Below are positions 1 to 9,474 of a stretch of DNA of 64,000 nucleotides, piece by piece. The stretch comes from Streptomyces sp. 11x1. Lineage in GTDB: Bacteria; Actinomycetota; Actinomycetes; Streptomycetales; Streptomycetaceae. The notes below the pieces were generated by a model that was not told the origin of the DNA, searched no databases, and worked only from the letters and a program-made list of their open reading frames with translations. Position numbers and translations under genes: made by a program. How positions within the stretch are numbered: position 1 is the first letter of the stretch; each line of letters starts with the position of its first letter. Location of the stretch: the NCBI RefSeq assembly GCF_032598905.1, contig NZ_CP122458.1, positions 6,225,001 to 6,289,000 on the forward strand, written 5' to 3'.

Positions 1-102
1 GCGGATGTGGTGGTGCAGTTCGTCGAGGCCCAGGGTGGTGAGTGCCTCGGTGAAGAGGGGGTGGGCTCCGGAGTCGGTGGTGTCCTGTGCGTCGGTGGTC
101 AT
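1..102 (-). CDS. N-terminus of an unidentified protein, cut by the left edge
   Basis: The first 34 codons of a minus-strand gene are present, with an ATG at 102-100 and an open frame to the edge of the window. The peptide begins MTTDAQDTTDSGAHPLFTEA and is too short to assign. A TACGGT hexamer at 115-110 lies 7 nt before the ATG with no ribosome-binding site between, which is the usual look of a leaderless Streptomyces transcript. It is divergent from the hydrolase at 421. I do not recognise the family. Confidence 0.55.
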   Translation of the reverse strand, partial: MTTDAQDTTDSGAHPLFTEALTTLGLDELHHHIR

Positions 103-174
103 GTGCGGCACCGTAGTGGTGGGTGTAGGGGCCATGCGAGTGGGTTGTCGGGGTGCGTCGCCCGGTGCGGGGCC

Positions 175-299
175 GGTGGGGCTTCTCGCGCAGTTCTCCG
201 CGCCCCTGAAGACAAAGACCAGGCCCTGCGGGCCTGAAAAGCTCGGGGCGCAGCCCCTGCTTTTCAGGGGCGCGGGGAACTGCGTGACCAGCCCCCACC
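175..299. repeat. dispersed intergenic hairpin repeat, copy 1 (type A)
   Basis: This fills most of the 318-bp gap between divergent genes. The left arm contains CGCAGTTCTCCGCGCCCCTG and the right arm its near-perfect complement CAGGGGCGCGGGGAACTGCG, with a smaller hairpin around AAAAGC...GCTTTT between them. The same arms recur at about 3024, 10478, 13653, 20587, 43665 and 48845. Nothing else recognisable is in the gap except the two start regions. Confidence 0.85.
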
Positions 300-420
300 C
301 ACCCGCACTCGACAACGCACCGGGCGACGCACCGCAAACGAACCAGCCCCGCCCCCGAAAACTCATCCAGCAACAGAGACGGCACTGGACCGACTGATCC
401 GTTTCGCTGACGATCGAGGG

Positions 421-1080
421 ATGACAGAAACCCCACCCGCCGACGACACCCGCGCCTTCCTCCTCCTGCACGGCTGGCAGAACCACCGCCCGCCCGCCCA
501 CTGGCAGCACTGGCTGGCCGACCGCCTCACCGACCTGGGCCACGAGGTCGCCTACCCGCAGCTCCCGGAGGCGGACGACCCGGACCTGGAGCGCTGGCTC
601 GCGGAACTGGACGCGCTGCTCGGCGAGTTGGCGGGGCGGCGGATCACGGTGGTCTGCCACAGCCTGGCCTGTCTGCTGTGGCTGCACGCGGTCGCCCGGG
701 ACGGCATCCTGTCCGGCCCCGTCGACCGCGTCCTCCTCGTGGCCCCGCCGTCCCCCGAGTTCGCCCTGAAGCAGCCGGAGATCGCCGAGTTCGCCCCGCC
801 GCCGCTGACCCCGGAGCGGCTGGCCGCGTCGGCCACGTACACCCGGGTCGTCGGCAGCGACAACGACCCGTACTGCCTGCCGGGCGCGGCCACCGCGTAC
901 GCGAGCCCCCTCGGCCTGCCCGCCGACGTGCTGCCCGGCGAGGCCCATCTCAACCCGGACTCGGGTTACGGCCCCTGGCCGTCGATGCTCGACTGGTGTC
1001 TGCGGCCGTCGTCCGACCCGTACGAGGAGATGCCGATCCAGGAGCGCTCCGTGCAGCGGACGGACGCCGCCGGCGGTTGA
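421..1080 (+). CDS. RBBP9/YdeN-type alpha/beta hydrolase
   Basis: The 219-residue protein is a small cytosolic serine hydrolase of the RBBP9/YdeN family. The core LLLHGWQ strand-loop near residue 15 precedes a nucleophile elbow CHSLAC with Ser81; likely acid Asp147 or Asp149 lies in GSDNDPY and the histidine is His176 in GEAHLN. Length fits the family. The substrate cannot be read from sequence; members act as small esterases. There is no clear Shine-Dalgarno sequence; a TGGACC-17-GACGAT pair ends 6 nt before the ATG and suggests leaderless initiation. No signal peptide is visible. It converges on the penicillin-binding protein gene that follows. Confidence 0.85.
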   Translation: MTETPPADDTRAFLLLHGWQNHRPPAHWQHWLADRLTDLGHEVAYPQLPEADDPDLERWLAELDALLGELAGRRITVVCHSLACLLWLHAVARDGILSGPVDRVLLVAPPSPEFALKQPEIAEFAPPPLTPERLAASATYTRVVGSDNDPYCLPGAATAYASPLGLPADVLPGEAHLNPDSGYGPWPSMLDWCLRPSSDPYEEMPIQERSVQRTDAAGG

Positions 1081-1154
1081 ACCGCCCGCCCACCTGGCTG
1101 CCCGCCTGGCCGGCCGCCGGCCGGTCTCGCCTCGCGTGTCGTGCGCGCCGTCGC

Positions 1155-2915
1155 TCAGCCGCCGCTGCCCGCCTTGAGCAGCGCGGCCACGATCGGGCCC
1201 GCCGACTCGCTGCCGTGACCGCCCTGCTGGACGACCCCGGCGGAGGCCAGGTCGCCCTTCCAGGCGGTGAACCAGCCGTTGGGCTTCTTCTGGCCGTCGA
1301 CCTCGGCCGTTCCGGTCTTGGCGCCGTAGTCGGGCCCGAGGCCGGACATCGTCTCGGCCGCCGTACCGGCCGCCGCGGTGTACTGGAGGAGTTCCCGCAG
1401 CTGGGCGCGGACCGTGGTGGACATGGGCCGGGAGGCGGTGGCCAGGGCGCGGTCGTCGACGGACGGCGGGACCAGGTAGGGCTGCTTGAAGACGCCCGTC
1501 TTGGCCGTCGCGACCACCGACGCCATGTTCAGCGGGTTCATCCGCACCCCGCCCTGGCCGATCAGCGAGGCCGCCATCGGGGCGGCGCTCTGCACCGGCA
1601 CCGTGCCGTCGAAGCTGGAGACACCGATGGCCCAGTTGTTCAGGCCGAGCCCGAAGACCTGCTGGGCCTCCTTGGTCAGGGAGTCGTCGTCCAGCTTCTT
1701 CGCCTGGGAGATGAAGGCGGTGTTGCAGGAGCGGGCGAAACTCGCCTTGAACGTCCCGCCCTTGATCTCGAACTTGTCGTCGTTCTGGAACTTCCAGCCG
1801 CCGTACGACGAGTACTTGGGGCACGGATGGCCCTTGTCCGCCGAGGCCAGGCCCTTGTCGATGAGCAGGGCCGACGACACGATCTTCATCGTGGAGCCGG
1901 GGGCCAGCGAGCCCTGGAAGGCCACGTTGAAGCTGCTGGAGTTGGCCGCGGCCAGGATCTCGCCGGTCGAGGGGCGCATCACGACCACCGACGCCCGCTT
2001 CGTGGCCGCCACCTTCTCCTCGGCGGCGGCCTGCAGCGCCGGACTGAGCGTCGTCCTCACCTCTCCCGGGGTGCCCTCGCTCAGCTCCAGCAGCGTCTTG
2101 TCGGCGGCCTTCTCCTTGCTGGACTTGGTGGACTTGGTGGAGTTCGCGGACTTGGCGGTGTCCGTGGGCTCGGCGGAGGACTTGCCGTCGGACCCGTCCT
2201 CGGCCGGGTCGGCGCGGACGATCCGCAGCTCGACCCCCGCCTTGCCGCCCGCCTTCTTTCCGTACTTCTCCCGCAGGCCGTCCAGCACCGAGCCCAGCGA
2301 CGGGTACTTCTCGGTCGTCAGCTCGCCGCCGTCGCGGTCGAGGGCCTTCACCGGGGGAGTGCCGGCCTCGCCGGTCACCAGCCGGTCGCCCTCGGCCAGT
2401 TCGGGGTGGACGACGGACGGCTGCCAGGCGACGACGGGTTCGCCGTCCTTCTTCGCCCGTACGACGGTGAGGGCGGACTTGTAGGTCAGCGGCTTCTCGG
2501 TGCCCTTGAAGGAGACAGTGCCCTTCACCGTGAACGGCACCTCGTCGCCCGCGCGCTTGCCTCGGGTGAGGGTGACGTCCTTGATGTGGGCGTCCTTGGT
2601 GAAGCCGGTCAGCGCCGCCGTGGCGGCCGCCGAGTCGTCGGTGGCGGCGGCGGCCTTCGCGACCGTGCCCTTCTGCCAGGCCGTGAGGAACGTGGTCGCG
2701 GCGGTGCGGACCTCGGCGGCGGACAGGGGGCCGCTCTTCACGGCCTTGCCGTCGGCCGAGCCGTCCTCGGCGGCCGCGCCGGCGCCGAACACCGTGTACA
2801 CGGCCATCGCGCCGCCGCCGAGGGCCGCGACAGCGACTCCGCCCAGCACGAGGTGCCGCCGTGACCTCCCCGACTTCGCGGTCTTCCGCTCGTCGACACG
2901 CCTTCTCTTACCCAC
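1155..2915 (-). CDS. penicillin-binding protein (transpeptidase, NTF2-like N-terminal domain)
   Basis: This 586-residue membrane-anchored D,D-transpeptidase would cross-link peptidoglycan outside the membrane. A basic N-terminus is followed by one hydrophobic segment (about residues 21-44), an NTF2-like MecA_N-type domain (about 65-180) and the penicillin-binding domain with STMK near 341, SCN near 396 and KTGTAE near 532. A Lys/Ser-rich insert sits near residues 255-270. I chose the GTG at 2915 because GGAAGG lies at good spacing; an upstream ATG at 2990 has no such site. It is a tandem paralogue of the gene at 3300-4889. No glycosyltransferase domain is present, so it is class B. Confidence 0.93.
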   Translation of the reverse strand: MGKRRRVDERKTAKSGRSRRHLVLGGVAVAALGGGAMAVYTVFGAGAAAEDGSADGKAVKSGPLSAAEVRTAATTFLTAWQKGTVAKAAAATDDSAAATAALTGFTKDAHIKDVTLTRGKRAGDEVPFTVKGTVSFKGTEKPLTYKSALTVVRAKKDGEPVVAWQPSVVHPELAEGDRLVTGEAGTPPVKALDRDGGELTTEKYPSLGSVLDGLREKYGKKAGGKAGVELRIVRADPAEDGSDGKSSAEPTDTAKSANSTKSTKSSKEKAADKTLLELSEGTPGEVRTTLSPALQAAAEEKVAATKRASVVVMRPSTGEILAAANSSSFNVAFQGSLAPGSTMKIVSSALLIDKGLASADKGHPCPKYSSYGGWKFQNDDKFEIKGGTFKASFARSCNTAFISQAKKLDDDSLTKEAQQVFGLGLNNWAIGVSSFDGTVPVQSAAPMAASLIGQGGVRMNPLNMASVVATAKTGVFKQPYLVPPSVDDRALATASRPMSTTVRAQLRELLQYTAAAGTAAETMSGLGPDYGAKTGTAEVDGQKKPNGWFTAWKGDLASAGVVQQGGHGSESAGPIVAALLKAGSGG

Positions 2916-3023
2916 GCTCCGACCTTCCGCTGCCCCCGGCTGCCTCTCGTTCCTCAACGAGAACCACCACACTAGAGTCCCGAGGATCACTCCGTGGGCC
3001 GGGCCGCTGTTAACCGTGGGCCC

Positions 3024-3164
3024 GGTGAGGCTTCTCGCGCAGTTCCCCGCGCCCTTGAAAGACCGGGCCCCGCCGGGTTGAAAGCGGAGGTCGCGCGAGG
3101 CTGAAAAGCGCGGGGCGCGGCCCCGGCTTTTCAGAGGCGCGGGGAACTGCGCGATCAGCCCCCA
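3024..3164. repeat. dispersed intergenic hairpin repeat, copy 2 (type A)
   Basis: The arms GCGCAGTTCCCCGCGCCC and GGCGCGGGGAACTGCGCG face each other around an inner hairpin of AAAAGC/GCTTTT type. It occupies the gap between the two tandem penicillin-binding protein genes and may act as a terminator or insulator there. Confidence 0.85.
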
Positions 3165-3299
3165 CGCACCGCACCCCGCAACGATTCCGCAACCTCAACC
3201 GGCGCGAACCGGAAATCACCCCAGGCCCGGCGATGTGGCCGCCCGAGCCACACTCACCCCCCGGCCTTCAGCACATCCACCACGATCGGACCGGCCGCC

Positions 3300-4889
3300 T
3301 CACCCCCCGCGGCCGCCCCCCTCCGACATCGCCGCCGCGGCCACATCCCCACGGAACCCGGTGAACCAACTGTCCGCCACCGCCTGCCCGTCGATCTCTG
3401 CGGACCCGGTCTTCGCCCCGATGTCCCCGCTCAGCCCGGCCATGACGGTCTTCGCGGTTCCCTGCGTCGCGGTCAGCCTCATCATCTGCTTCAACTGCGA
3501 CGCTGTACCGGCCTTCAACCCCTTCGCCGTCGCCAACTCCCGCTCGTCCAGCTTCGGCGACACCAGATACGGCTGCCGGAACCGCCCCGTGATCGCCGTG
3601 GACGTCACCGACGCCATGTTCAGCGGGTTCATGAGCACGTCGCCCTGCCCGATCGCGTTGGCGGCCCGGTTCGGCCCGCCGGACGGCGGCACCTTGCCGT
3701 CCATGGAGGCGATGCCCGTCTTCCAGTCGTCCCGGCCGATCCCGAACCGTTCCTGCGCCTCCTCGGTCAACGATGCGTCGGTCAGCGGCTCTTCGTCGAT
3801 CAGCTTGATGAAGGCCGTGTTGCAGGACCGCTCGAAGCTGTTGGCGAGCGTGGCATTCGCTGTCTCGTCGGCCTTGAGACCCGGCAGGTTCTTGAAGGTC
3901 TGGCTCTGCCAGGTGGCCGTGTCGGGGCAGGGGGCGGGGCCGTTCATGGAGGTCACGCCGTTGTCGATGAGCATCGCGGCGGTGATGATCTTCATGGTGG
4001 AGCCGGGCGGCAGTTCGCCCTGGAAGGCCGCGTTGAAGCCGTCGCTGCGGTTGTTGGCGACGGCGAGCACCTGCCCGGTGCTGGGCTGCAGCGCGACCAC
4101 CGACGACTCTCCGAACTTCTTGACCGCCTTCTCGGCCGCCGCCTGCACCCCCGCGCTGATCGTGGTCTCCAGCTTGCCCGCCTTGCCCTCGGCGAGGGTG
4201 AGCAGGGTCGTGTCGCCCGCGTTCGTGGTGGTGTGCCGGATGCCCAGTTCGACACCGGGGATGCCGCCCGCGTCGGGGCCGTACCGTTCGCGCAGGGTGT
4301 CGAGGATCGGTCCGAGGGAGGGGTACTTCTCCTTGGTCAGCACCTTGCCGTTGCGGTCCACGGCCTCGATGGGCGGCGCCGCCGCCTCGCCGAGGAACAG
4401 GGTGTCGCCGGCCTTCAGCTCGGGGTGCACGACGGACGGCCGCCAGTCGACCAGGGCCCGGCCGGTCGTCTTCCCCCGTACGACGGTCAGTCGGCTCTCG
4501 TAGGCGAGCTTCTTGCTCTTGCCGTCGTACGACACCGTGGCGGCGACGGAGTACGGGACGGTCCTGTCCCCCGAGCCGGTGGGTTGGCCCGGCTCGATCT
4601 TCACGTCCGCGATCCGCGCGGCGTCGACGAAGCTGCCGAACACGGCCTGTGCGGCCACCGCGTCGTTCGTGTACGAGGAGGCCGTGGCCGCGTCCCCCTT
4701 CTCCCAGGCGGCGAAGAACTTCTCCGTGGTCTCCCGCACCTCGTCCTCGCCGGGCGGCCCGGTGCGTTTCTCCACGCCCCCGCCGTCCCCGTTGAGCGCG
4801 GTCACGATGTTGTACCCGCCGTACCCGGCACCCCCCACCATCGCGGCGAGCACCCCGCCGACCATGGCGACCTTGACCCCCTTGCGCAT
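3300..4889 (-). CDS. penicillin-binding protein, second tandem copy, C-terminus frameshifted
   Basis: The 529-residue product has the same plan as its neighbour: an N-terminal membrane anchor, an NTF2-like domain and a transpeptidase domain with STMK near 296, SCN near 355 and KTGSAE near 491. The ATG at 4889 is preceded by GGGGAAGGGG. The reading frame stops at 3300 just after a run of six G on the coding strand; dropping one G restores EAAGPIVVDVLKAGG and a stop at 3254, matching the AGPIVAALLKAG tail of the paralogue. About 17 residues are therefore lost, downstream of all catalytic motifs. It could be a real mutation, a slippery tract or a sequencing error. Confidence 0.9.
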   Translation of the reverse strand: MRKGVKVAMVGGVLAAMVGGAGYGGYNIVTALNGDGGGVEKRTGPPGEDEVRETTEKFFAAWEKGDAATASSYTNDAVAAQAVFGSFVDAARIADVKIEPGQPTGSGDRTVPYSVAATVSYDGKSKKLAYESRLTVVRGKTTGRALVDWRPSVVHPELKAGDTLFLGEAAAPPIEAVDRNGKVLTKEKYPSLGPILDTLRERYGPDAGGIPGVELGIRHTTTNAGDTTLLTLAEGKAGKLETTISAGVQAAAEKAVKKFGESSVVALQPSTGQVLAVANNRSDGFNAAFQGELPPGSTMKIITAAMLIDNGVTSMNGPAPCPDTATWQSQTFKNLPGLKADETANATLANSFERSCNTAFIKLIDEEPLTDASLTEEAQERFGIGRDDWKTGIASMDGKVPPSGGPNRAANAIGQGDVLMNPLNMASVTSTAITGRFRQPYLVSPKLDERELATAKGLKAGTASQLKQMMRLTATQGTAKTVMAGLSGDIGAKTGSAEIDGQAVADSWFTGFRGDVAAAAMSEGGGRGG

Positions 4890-5103
4890 GATGCGTCCCC
4901 TTCCCCGTTGCCCCGTAGTGGCTTCCCGTCCGGCCCCGAACACCCTTTGAACACGTTCAGAAACCGCTTGCCGAGGCTCACTGTAAACACGGGGGAGCAA
5001 CGCATGGGAACAATGCTTCCTGTGCGTGCCCTGATTGTTAGCCGTACGGATCCGAAGGCCCGCTTTCAGGCCGTCGCGCTCACCTATCCAGCCACACCCG
5101 GAG

Positions 5104-6093
5104 TCAGGTCATGGTCTCCCGGGCCAAGGTCCGTACCGGTGGCCGCGCATAGTGGTGGGCAAGGTCGGTGGCGAGGTCGCGGAGGTGGGTCCTGGCCTCG
5201 GTGGGGCCGTGCACGGTGATGGCGCTCCCGAACGGCAGCAGTGCCCGCACGTCCTCCAGGCGCAGGAAGCGGATCGTCACCTTGCGGCCGGTGCCGGATT
5301 CCTCATGGTCGTCCAGGACGAGGCGTAGGCCGAAGATCCGTTGCGCTCGCTCGATCTGGGTCTGGTCGATGGTGGCGCTGACCTCTGTCACGTGGTGCTG
5401 CTCCCACTGATCGATGAGCGCCGCGGCGACCGTGGCCAGGGTCTCGCTCTCGCGGATCCGTCGTGGCTGGTCGACTTCCTTCCACGTCGCGATCCGTTCG
5501 AGTCGGTACATCCGTGGCACTCGGGCACGGTCGGCGACGAGATACCAGATGCCGGCTTTGGCGAACAGCCCGTAGGGATCCACGACCAGGTCGCGAGGGC
5601 ATGACTCGCGTGGGCTCTCGTACTCGATCCGTAGCCGGCGGCCTCGCCGCACCGCGCCGATCAGCGAAGCCGGAGTCGTGCCGGAAGCGCGTGCCCGATG
5701 CCAGGGATTGCTGTCCACGTGCACCACGTCGGTGAGCGGCAGGAGCTCATGAACTCGACGTGGCTGTGCAGCGGCGATCTTGGAGAGCGCGCGCCGGTAT
5801 GCGGCCGATGTGTCGATCTCCGCGCGTTGCTTCTCGTCCAGCCCGGTGAGCGACAGATGATCACGCTCGCCCGGTGTGAGTCGCGTGAGGTCGGGTCCGG
5901 ACCCGGGCAGCATGGTCACGCCTCCGAGGCGGCCCCGGTGTGCGGTCACCGGCAGACCGGCGTCGCGGAGCCAGTTCAGGTCTCGGGTGATGGTGCGAAG
6001 GGACACTCCGAGCGCCGAGGCGAGTGACTGTGTGGTCACGGCGTCCCTCGATGTGAGGAGCAGGATCAGGGTGAAGAAGCGGTCTGGGGTCAC
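5104..6093 (-). CDS. YafY-type HTH/WYL-domain transcriptional regulator
   Basis: The 329-residue protein has an N-terminal winged HTH (about 1-60; VTTQSLASALGVSLRTITRD) and a C-terminal WYL domain (about 135-325) with the ligand-binding-type strand GIWYLVADRARV. Such regulators usually control a divergent gene, and here the VOC protein gene starts 94 bp away on the other strand. The start taken is a GTG at 6093. Base composition is a little less G+C-rich than the flanking housekeeping genes (about 62% in one 60-base line I counted), which may mean later acquisition. The ligand is unknown. Confidence 0.88.
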   Translation of the reverse strand: MTPDRFFTLILLLTSRDAVTTQSLASALGVSLRTITRDLNWLRDAGLPVTAHRGRLGGVTMLPGSGPDLTRLTPGERDHLSLTGLDEKQRAEIDTSAAYRRALSKIAAAQPRRVHELLPLTDVVHVDSNPWHRARASGTTPASLIGAVRRGRRLRIEYESPRESCPRDLVVDPYGLFAKAGIWYLVADRARVPRMYRLERIATWKEVDQPRRIRESETLATVAAALIDQWEQHHVTEVSATIDQTQIERAQRIFGLRLVLDDHEESGTGRKVTIRFLRLEDVRALLPFGSAITVHGPTEARTHLRDLATDLAHHYARPPVRTLARETMT

Positions 6094-6186
6094 ACACCGA
6101 TCTTGTTCAGGAATCGCGACAGGATGCGGCGCATATCCCGGTCAGGCTGGCGGACGCGTACCCACCACCTGTGAGAAGGGACAACC

Positions 6187-6552
6187 ATGACCACGTCCGT
6201 CGTGTCCATCGTCTACGTGAACGACGCTCCCGCCGCGGCCCGTTTCTACGGCGACCTCCTCGGCATGAGCCCCTCGTTCGAGACTCCGGGTTACATCACG
6301 TTCGACCTCGGGCCGGGCGCCGACCTCGGTCTGTGGTCCGGCCAGTTCGAGGATCTGTCACCGGACGTCCCGCGCACCAGTGAGGTCTGCCTGGCCGTCG
6401 ACGGTGGACCCGGTGAGGTCGATGCGACCTTCGAGCAGTGGAGTTCCAAGGGGGTCACGATCCTGCGCGAGCCTCATGACGCGGGGTTCGGGCTGACCTT
6501 CCTCGCGGCCGATCCTGACGGGAACCGTATCCGCGTCGCACCGCGGGACTGA
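6187..6552 (+). CDS. VOC (glyoxalase/bleomycin-resistance fold) protein
   Basis: The 121-residue protein has the two-module VOC fold: SIVYVNDAPAAARFYGDLLG at the start and GFGLTFLAADPDGNRIRVA at the end. GAAGGGA lies at good spacing before the ATG. Members bind a divalent metal or small ligands and detoxify or isomerise compounds; the substrate is not predictable. It is divergent from the WYL regulator, which is the likely controller (inference). Confidence 0.85.
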   Translation: MTTSVVSIVYVNDAPAAARFYGDLLGMSPSFETPGYITFDLGPGADLGLWSGQFEDLSPDVPRTSEVCLAVDGGPGEVDATFEQWSSKGVTILREPHDAGFGLTFLAADPDGNRIRVAPRD

Positions 6553-6564
6553 AAGGCCGCGATG

Positions 6565-6597
6565 CGGCAGGCGCGCACGAGAGGTGCGCGCCTGCCG
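6565..6597. terminator. bidirectional terminator hairpin
   Basis: A perfect 14-bp stem (CGGCAGGCGCGCAC at 6565-6578 with its complement at 6584-6597) closes a 5-nt loop, 13 bp after the VOC stop. It lies between convergent genes. Confidence 0.8.
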
Positions 6598-6671
6598 GCC
6601 GCGGGGCCTGGTGCGCACATCCGGCGCGCCCCAAAGTCGGCGCGATCCGATCGGGAATTTGGCGACAGGGC

Positions 6672-7535
6672 CTAGCAGTCGCCGGTACCGTCCTGCCGCA
6701 CCTTGTAGGCCGCGATCGGTTCGGTGCCGGGATACGAGCCCGAGATTCCCCAGGCGCCTCCGTGGACGCGCTTCAGCCGTTCGTCCGTGGCCTCCGGCAA
6801 CAGGAACACGTGGATCCAGATGATCTGCTCCTTGTTCTCCCGCTTCCCCACCCCGAACTCGGGCGTGGCCCAACGGGCCCGGCCCTCCGTCTGCATGGCG
6901 CGCTGCATGCTGTTGTAGCTGCCCGCCTCGGGCTCGCCGTCCCTGTCGAAGTTGTTGGCCACCCAGAGCCAGTAACCCTCCGGCATCTCGCCGACCCCCG
7001 ACACGGTGAGGCAGTGGGCGACCTCCAGGCCCTCCGTCGTCGGCGCGTGGGCACCGACCTTCGTGACGTGCAGGCCCTTGGTCGGGTCCGCCGAGGACTT
7101 CGGATCCCCCTCGGCGGTCGGGCCGGTGGTCGAGTTCCGCTGGGCCCGGGGGGACGCCGGCCCCGGCCAGACCATGGCGGTGCTGATCACGGTCGTGGTC
7201 ACCAGCAGTCCGACGAAGAGCCGGTGCAGCAGCTTGGAATGTGCCCTCGGAGGATGAGCGGGGGACAACCACAGCCCGGCCACGAGGCTCAGGGCTCCTC
7301 CGAGGGCGACGACGGCGACAACCCCGAACCACTCGGACGTGCCGGTGAAGTGATCGGCCGCCCAGGAGGCGGCCGATACGAGCACGGCCAGTACGGCCGC
7401 CACCGCGCTGAGCTTCTCCGGCCAGGCGCTGCGTGGAGTCTCCGGAGCATCGGGTGTGTCAGGTGCGTCCGGGGTGCTCCGGGTGTCCGGAGAAGCGCTG
7501 GAGTCCGGGGTGCTTGGGTTGGTCCGAGTACTCAT
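6672..7535 (-). CDS. membrane protein of unknown function
   Basis: The 287-residue protein begins with a Ser/Thr/Pro/Asp-rich cytoplasmic stretch (about 1-38), then three hydrophobic segments (about 42-62, 70-90 and 106-124), then an extracytoplasmic domain of about 160 residues with one cysteine at CLTVSG and one at the extreme C-terminus (GTGDC). I do not recognise the family. The C-terminal domain contains aromatic-rich strands such as GYWLWVANNFD and IIWIHVFLL. It is separated from the mannosyltransferase gene by 99 bp and reads the same way. Confidence 0.7.
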   Translation of the reverse strand: MSTRTNPSTPDSSASPDTRSTPDAPDTPDAPETPRSAWPEKLSAVAAVLAVLVSAASWAADHFTGTSEWFGVVAVVALGGALSLVAGLWLSPAHPPRAHSKLLHRLFVGLLVTTTVISTAMVWPGPASPRAQRNSTTGPTAEGDPKSSADPTKGLHVTKVGAHAPTTEGLEVAHCLTVSGVGEMPEGYWLWVANNFDRDGEPEAGSYNSMQRAMQTEGRARWATPEFGVGKRENKEQIIWIHVFLLPEATDERLKRVHGGAWGISGSYPGTEPIAAYKVRQDGTGDC

Positions 7536-7634
7536 GTGCGAGTACTAGCGCCCGCCCCCACCGGCTGGCTCTCGATGTCAGCTCTTGTCGCTCATTGACC
7601 GATAAGTCGCTACAGATTTCTGCTCTTGACCGCC

Positions 7635-9374
7635 CTAGACCCAGGTGTCCATCCACATCCGGGAGCGCCAGTTGTCGATGGGGATCGGTTCACCCGTGTA
7701 CAGGGGCCAGAAGTAGATGAAGTTCCAGGTGATGAGGAGGAACAGGACGCCGGCGGCTGCCGCGCCCGCTACTCGGCGGCGTTCCGGGGCGCCGGGTGGG
7801 CCGAGGATCGCGCCGATCATCATCGTGACCGCGAGGCAGAGGAAGGGGAGGAAGACGACGGCGTAGAAGAAGAAGATCGTGCGTTCCTGGTAGAGGAACC
7901 AGGGGAGGTAGCCGGCGGCGATGCCGCAGGCGATCGCGCCCGCGCGCCAGTCGCGGCGGAAGAACCAGCGCCACAGGACGTAGACGACGGCGAACGCGGC
8001 GGCCCACCACAGCAGCGGTGTGCCGATGGCCAGGACCTCGCGGGCGCACTTGTCGGCGGTGTCGGCCGCGCAGCCGTCCTTGCCGGGCGACGGGGACTCG
8101 TAGAAGTACGAGACCGGGCGGCCGAGGACGATCCAGCTCCACGGGTTCGACTGGTACGTGTGCGGGGACGACAGGCCGACGTGGAACTCGTAGACCGCGT
8201 GCTCGTAGTGCCACAGGCTGCGCAGCCAGTCCGGCAGCCAGCTGAACCAGCCGCCCTTGCCCTCGGTCGCGGCCCAGTTGCGGTAGTAGCCGCCGGAGCC
8301 GTCGTCGGGGGAGAGGATCCAGCCCGTCCAGGACACCAGGTAGGTGGCGATCATCACCGGGACCGTGGACAGGAACGCGAGACCCAGGTCGCGCTGCATC
8401 GTCGCGATCAGCGGCCGGCGGGCGCCGGCGACCTTGCGGGCCGCGTAGTCCCAGAGCACCGTCATGATCCCGAGAAACACCATGAAGTACAGGGCGTTCC
8501 ACTTGGTGCCGAGCGCCAGGCCCAGGCAGAGGCCGGCCAGCCAGCGGTACGGGCGCCAGCCGAGGCGGGTCGTCTCGGCGATGAGGGAGTTGGGGCGTAC
8601 GATCCCGTCGCCGTCCGGGGGGAGGGCGGCGGCCAGCCGGGCGCGTGCCCGGTCACGGTCGATCACCAGGCAGCCGAACGCGGCCAGCACGAAGAACATC
8701 AGGACCTGGTCCAGCAGCGCCGTGCGGCTCATCACGAAGTGCAGTCCGTCGACGGCCATCAGCGCGCCCGCGAGGCAGCCGAGGAACGTCGAGCGGAAGA
8801 TACGGCGGCCGATCCGGCACAGCATGAGGACGGAGAGCGTGCCGAGCAGGGCCGTCATGAAGCGCCAGCCGAACGGGTCGAAGCCGAACATCAGCTCGCC
8901 CAGGCCGATCACGTACTTGCCGACGGGCGGGTGCACGACGTACGCCGCGTCCGTCGGGATCGGGACGTTCCCGTTGTTCTGGAGGATCAGCTCATTGGCG
9001 TTCTTGGCCCAGTTGACCTCGTAACCGCGGTGCACGATCGCCCACGCGTCCTTGGCGTAGTACGTCTCGTCGAATATCACCGCCCTGGGGCTGCCCAGGT
9101 TGTGGAACCGCATCAGTCCGGCGAGCAGCGTGACCAGCAGGGGACCGCCCCACGACGACCAGCGGACGAGGCGGGCCGCGACCTCCTCGCGCACGCCGAG
9201 GACGGCCCAGAGGCGCGGGCCGGGACGGGTGTACGGGGGCACCAGCCGGGTGCGGACGTCGCTTCTCGGCGCCGCCGTGTAGCCGAAACGGCGCAGGCGG
9301 TGCTGCCACGACGGCCGCGGGTCTTCGGTGGCCTGGTCCTGCCGGGTGTCCGTGGAGGACGCGGTACTGGTCAC
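7635..9374 (-). CDS. pmt: dolichyl/polyprenyl-phosphate-mannose-protein mannosyltransferase
   Basis: The 579-residue polytopic protein is a GT39 O-mannosyltransferase that moves mannose from polyprenyl phosphate mannose to secreted proteins at the membrane. The catalytic acidic pair is in VIFDETYYAKDAWA in the first extracytoplasmic loop, followed by about ten membrane helices and the C-terminal PMT_4TMC-type region. The frame is open further upstream, but the protein-like sequence starts at the GTG at 9374, and the earlier stretch covers a dispersed repeat and the rsmI start. It is divergent from rsmI, as in Mycobacterium tuberculosis (established for Rv1002c/Rv1003). Confidence 0.92.
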   Translation of the reverse strand: MTSTASSTDTRQDQATEDPRPSWQHRLRRFGYTAAPRSDVRTRLVPPYTRPGPRLWAVLGVREEVAARLVRWSSWGGPLLVTLLAGLMRFHNLGSPRAVIFDETYYAKDAWAIVHRGYEVNWAKNANELILQNNGNVPIPTDAAYVVHPPVGKYVIGLGELMFGFDPFGWRFMTALLGTLSVLMLCRIGRRIFRSTFLGCLAGALMAVDGLHFVMSRTALLDQVLMFFVLAAFGCLVIDRDRARARLAAALPPDGDGIVRPNSLIAETTRLGWRPYRWLAGLCLGLALGTKWNALYFMVFLGIMTVLWDYAARKVAGARRPLIATMQRDLGLAFLSTVPVMIATYLVSWTGWILSPDDGSGGYYRNWAATEGKGGWFSWLPDWLRSLWHYEHAVYEFHVGLSSPHTYQSNPWSWIVLGRPVSYFYESPSPGKDGCAADTADKCAREVLAIGTPLLWWAAAFAVVYVLWRWFFRRDWRAGAIACGIAAGYLPWFLYQERTIFFFYAVVFLPFLCLAVTMMIGAILGPPGAPERRRVAGAAAAGVLFLLITWNFIYFWPLYTGEPIPIDNWRSRMWMDTWV

Positions 9375-9474
9375 CGCGCCATCGTAGGGAACACGGCTGT
9401 GGGAGTCCCGTGGGATCGGGATGTGGCTGGGCGCCGAATGGGTCGGGGGCGTGGCAGGCAGGGCGACCGCGGGT

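Noticed and set aside
678..2864. 728-codon plus-strand frame across the hydrolase and penicillin-binding protein genes
   Set aside because: It overlaps two genes with catalytic motifs and has only Arg/Gly/Ala-rich low-complexity sequence.
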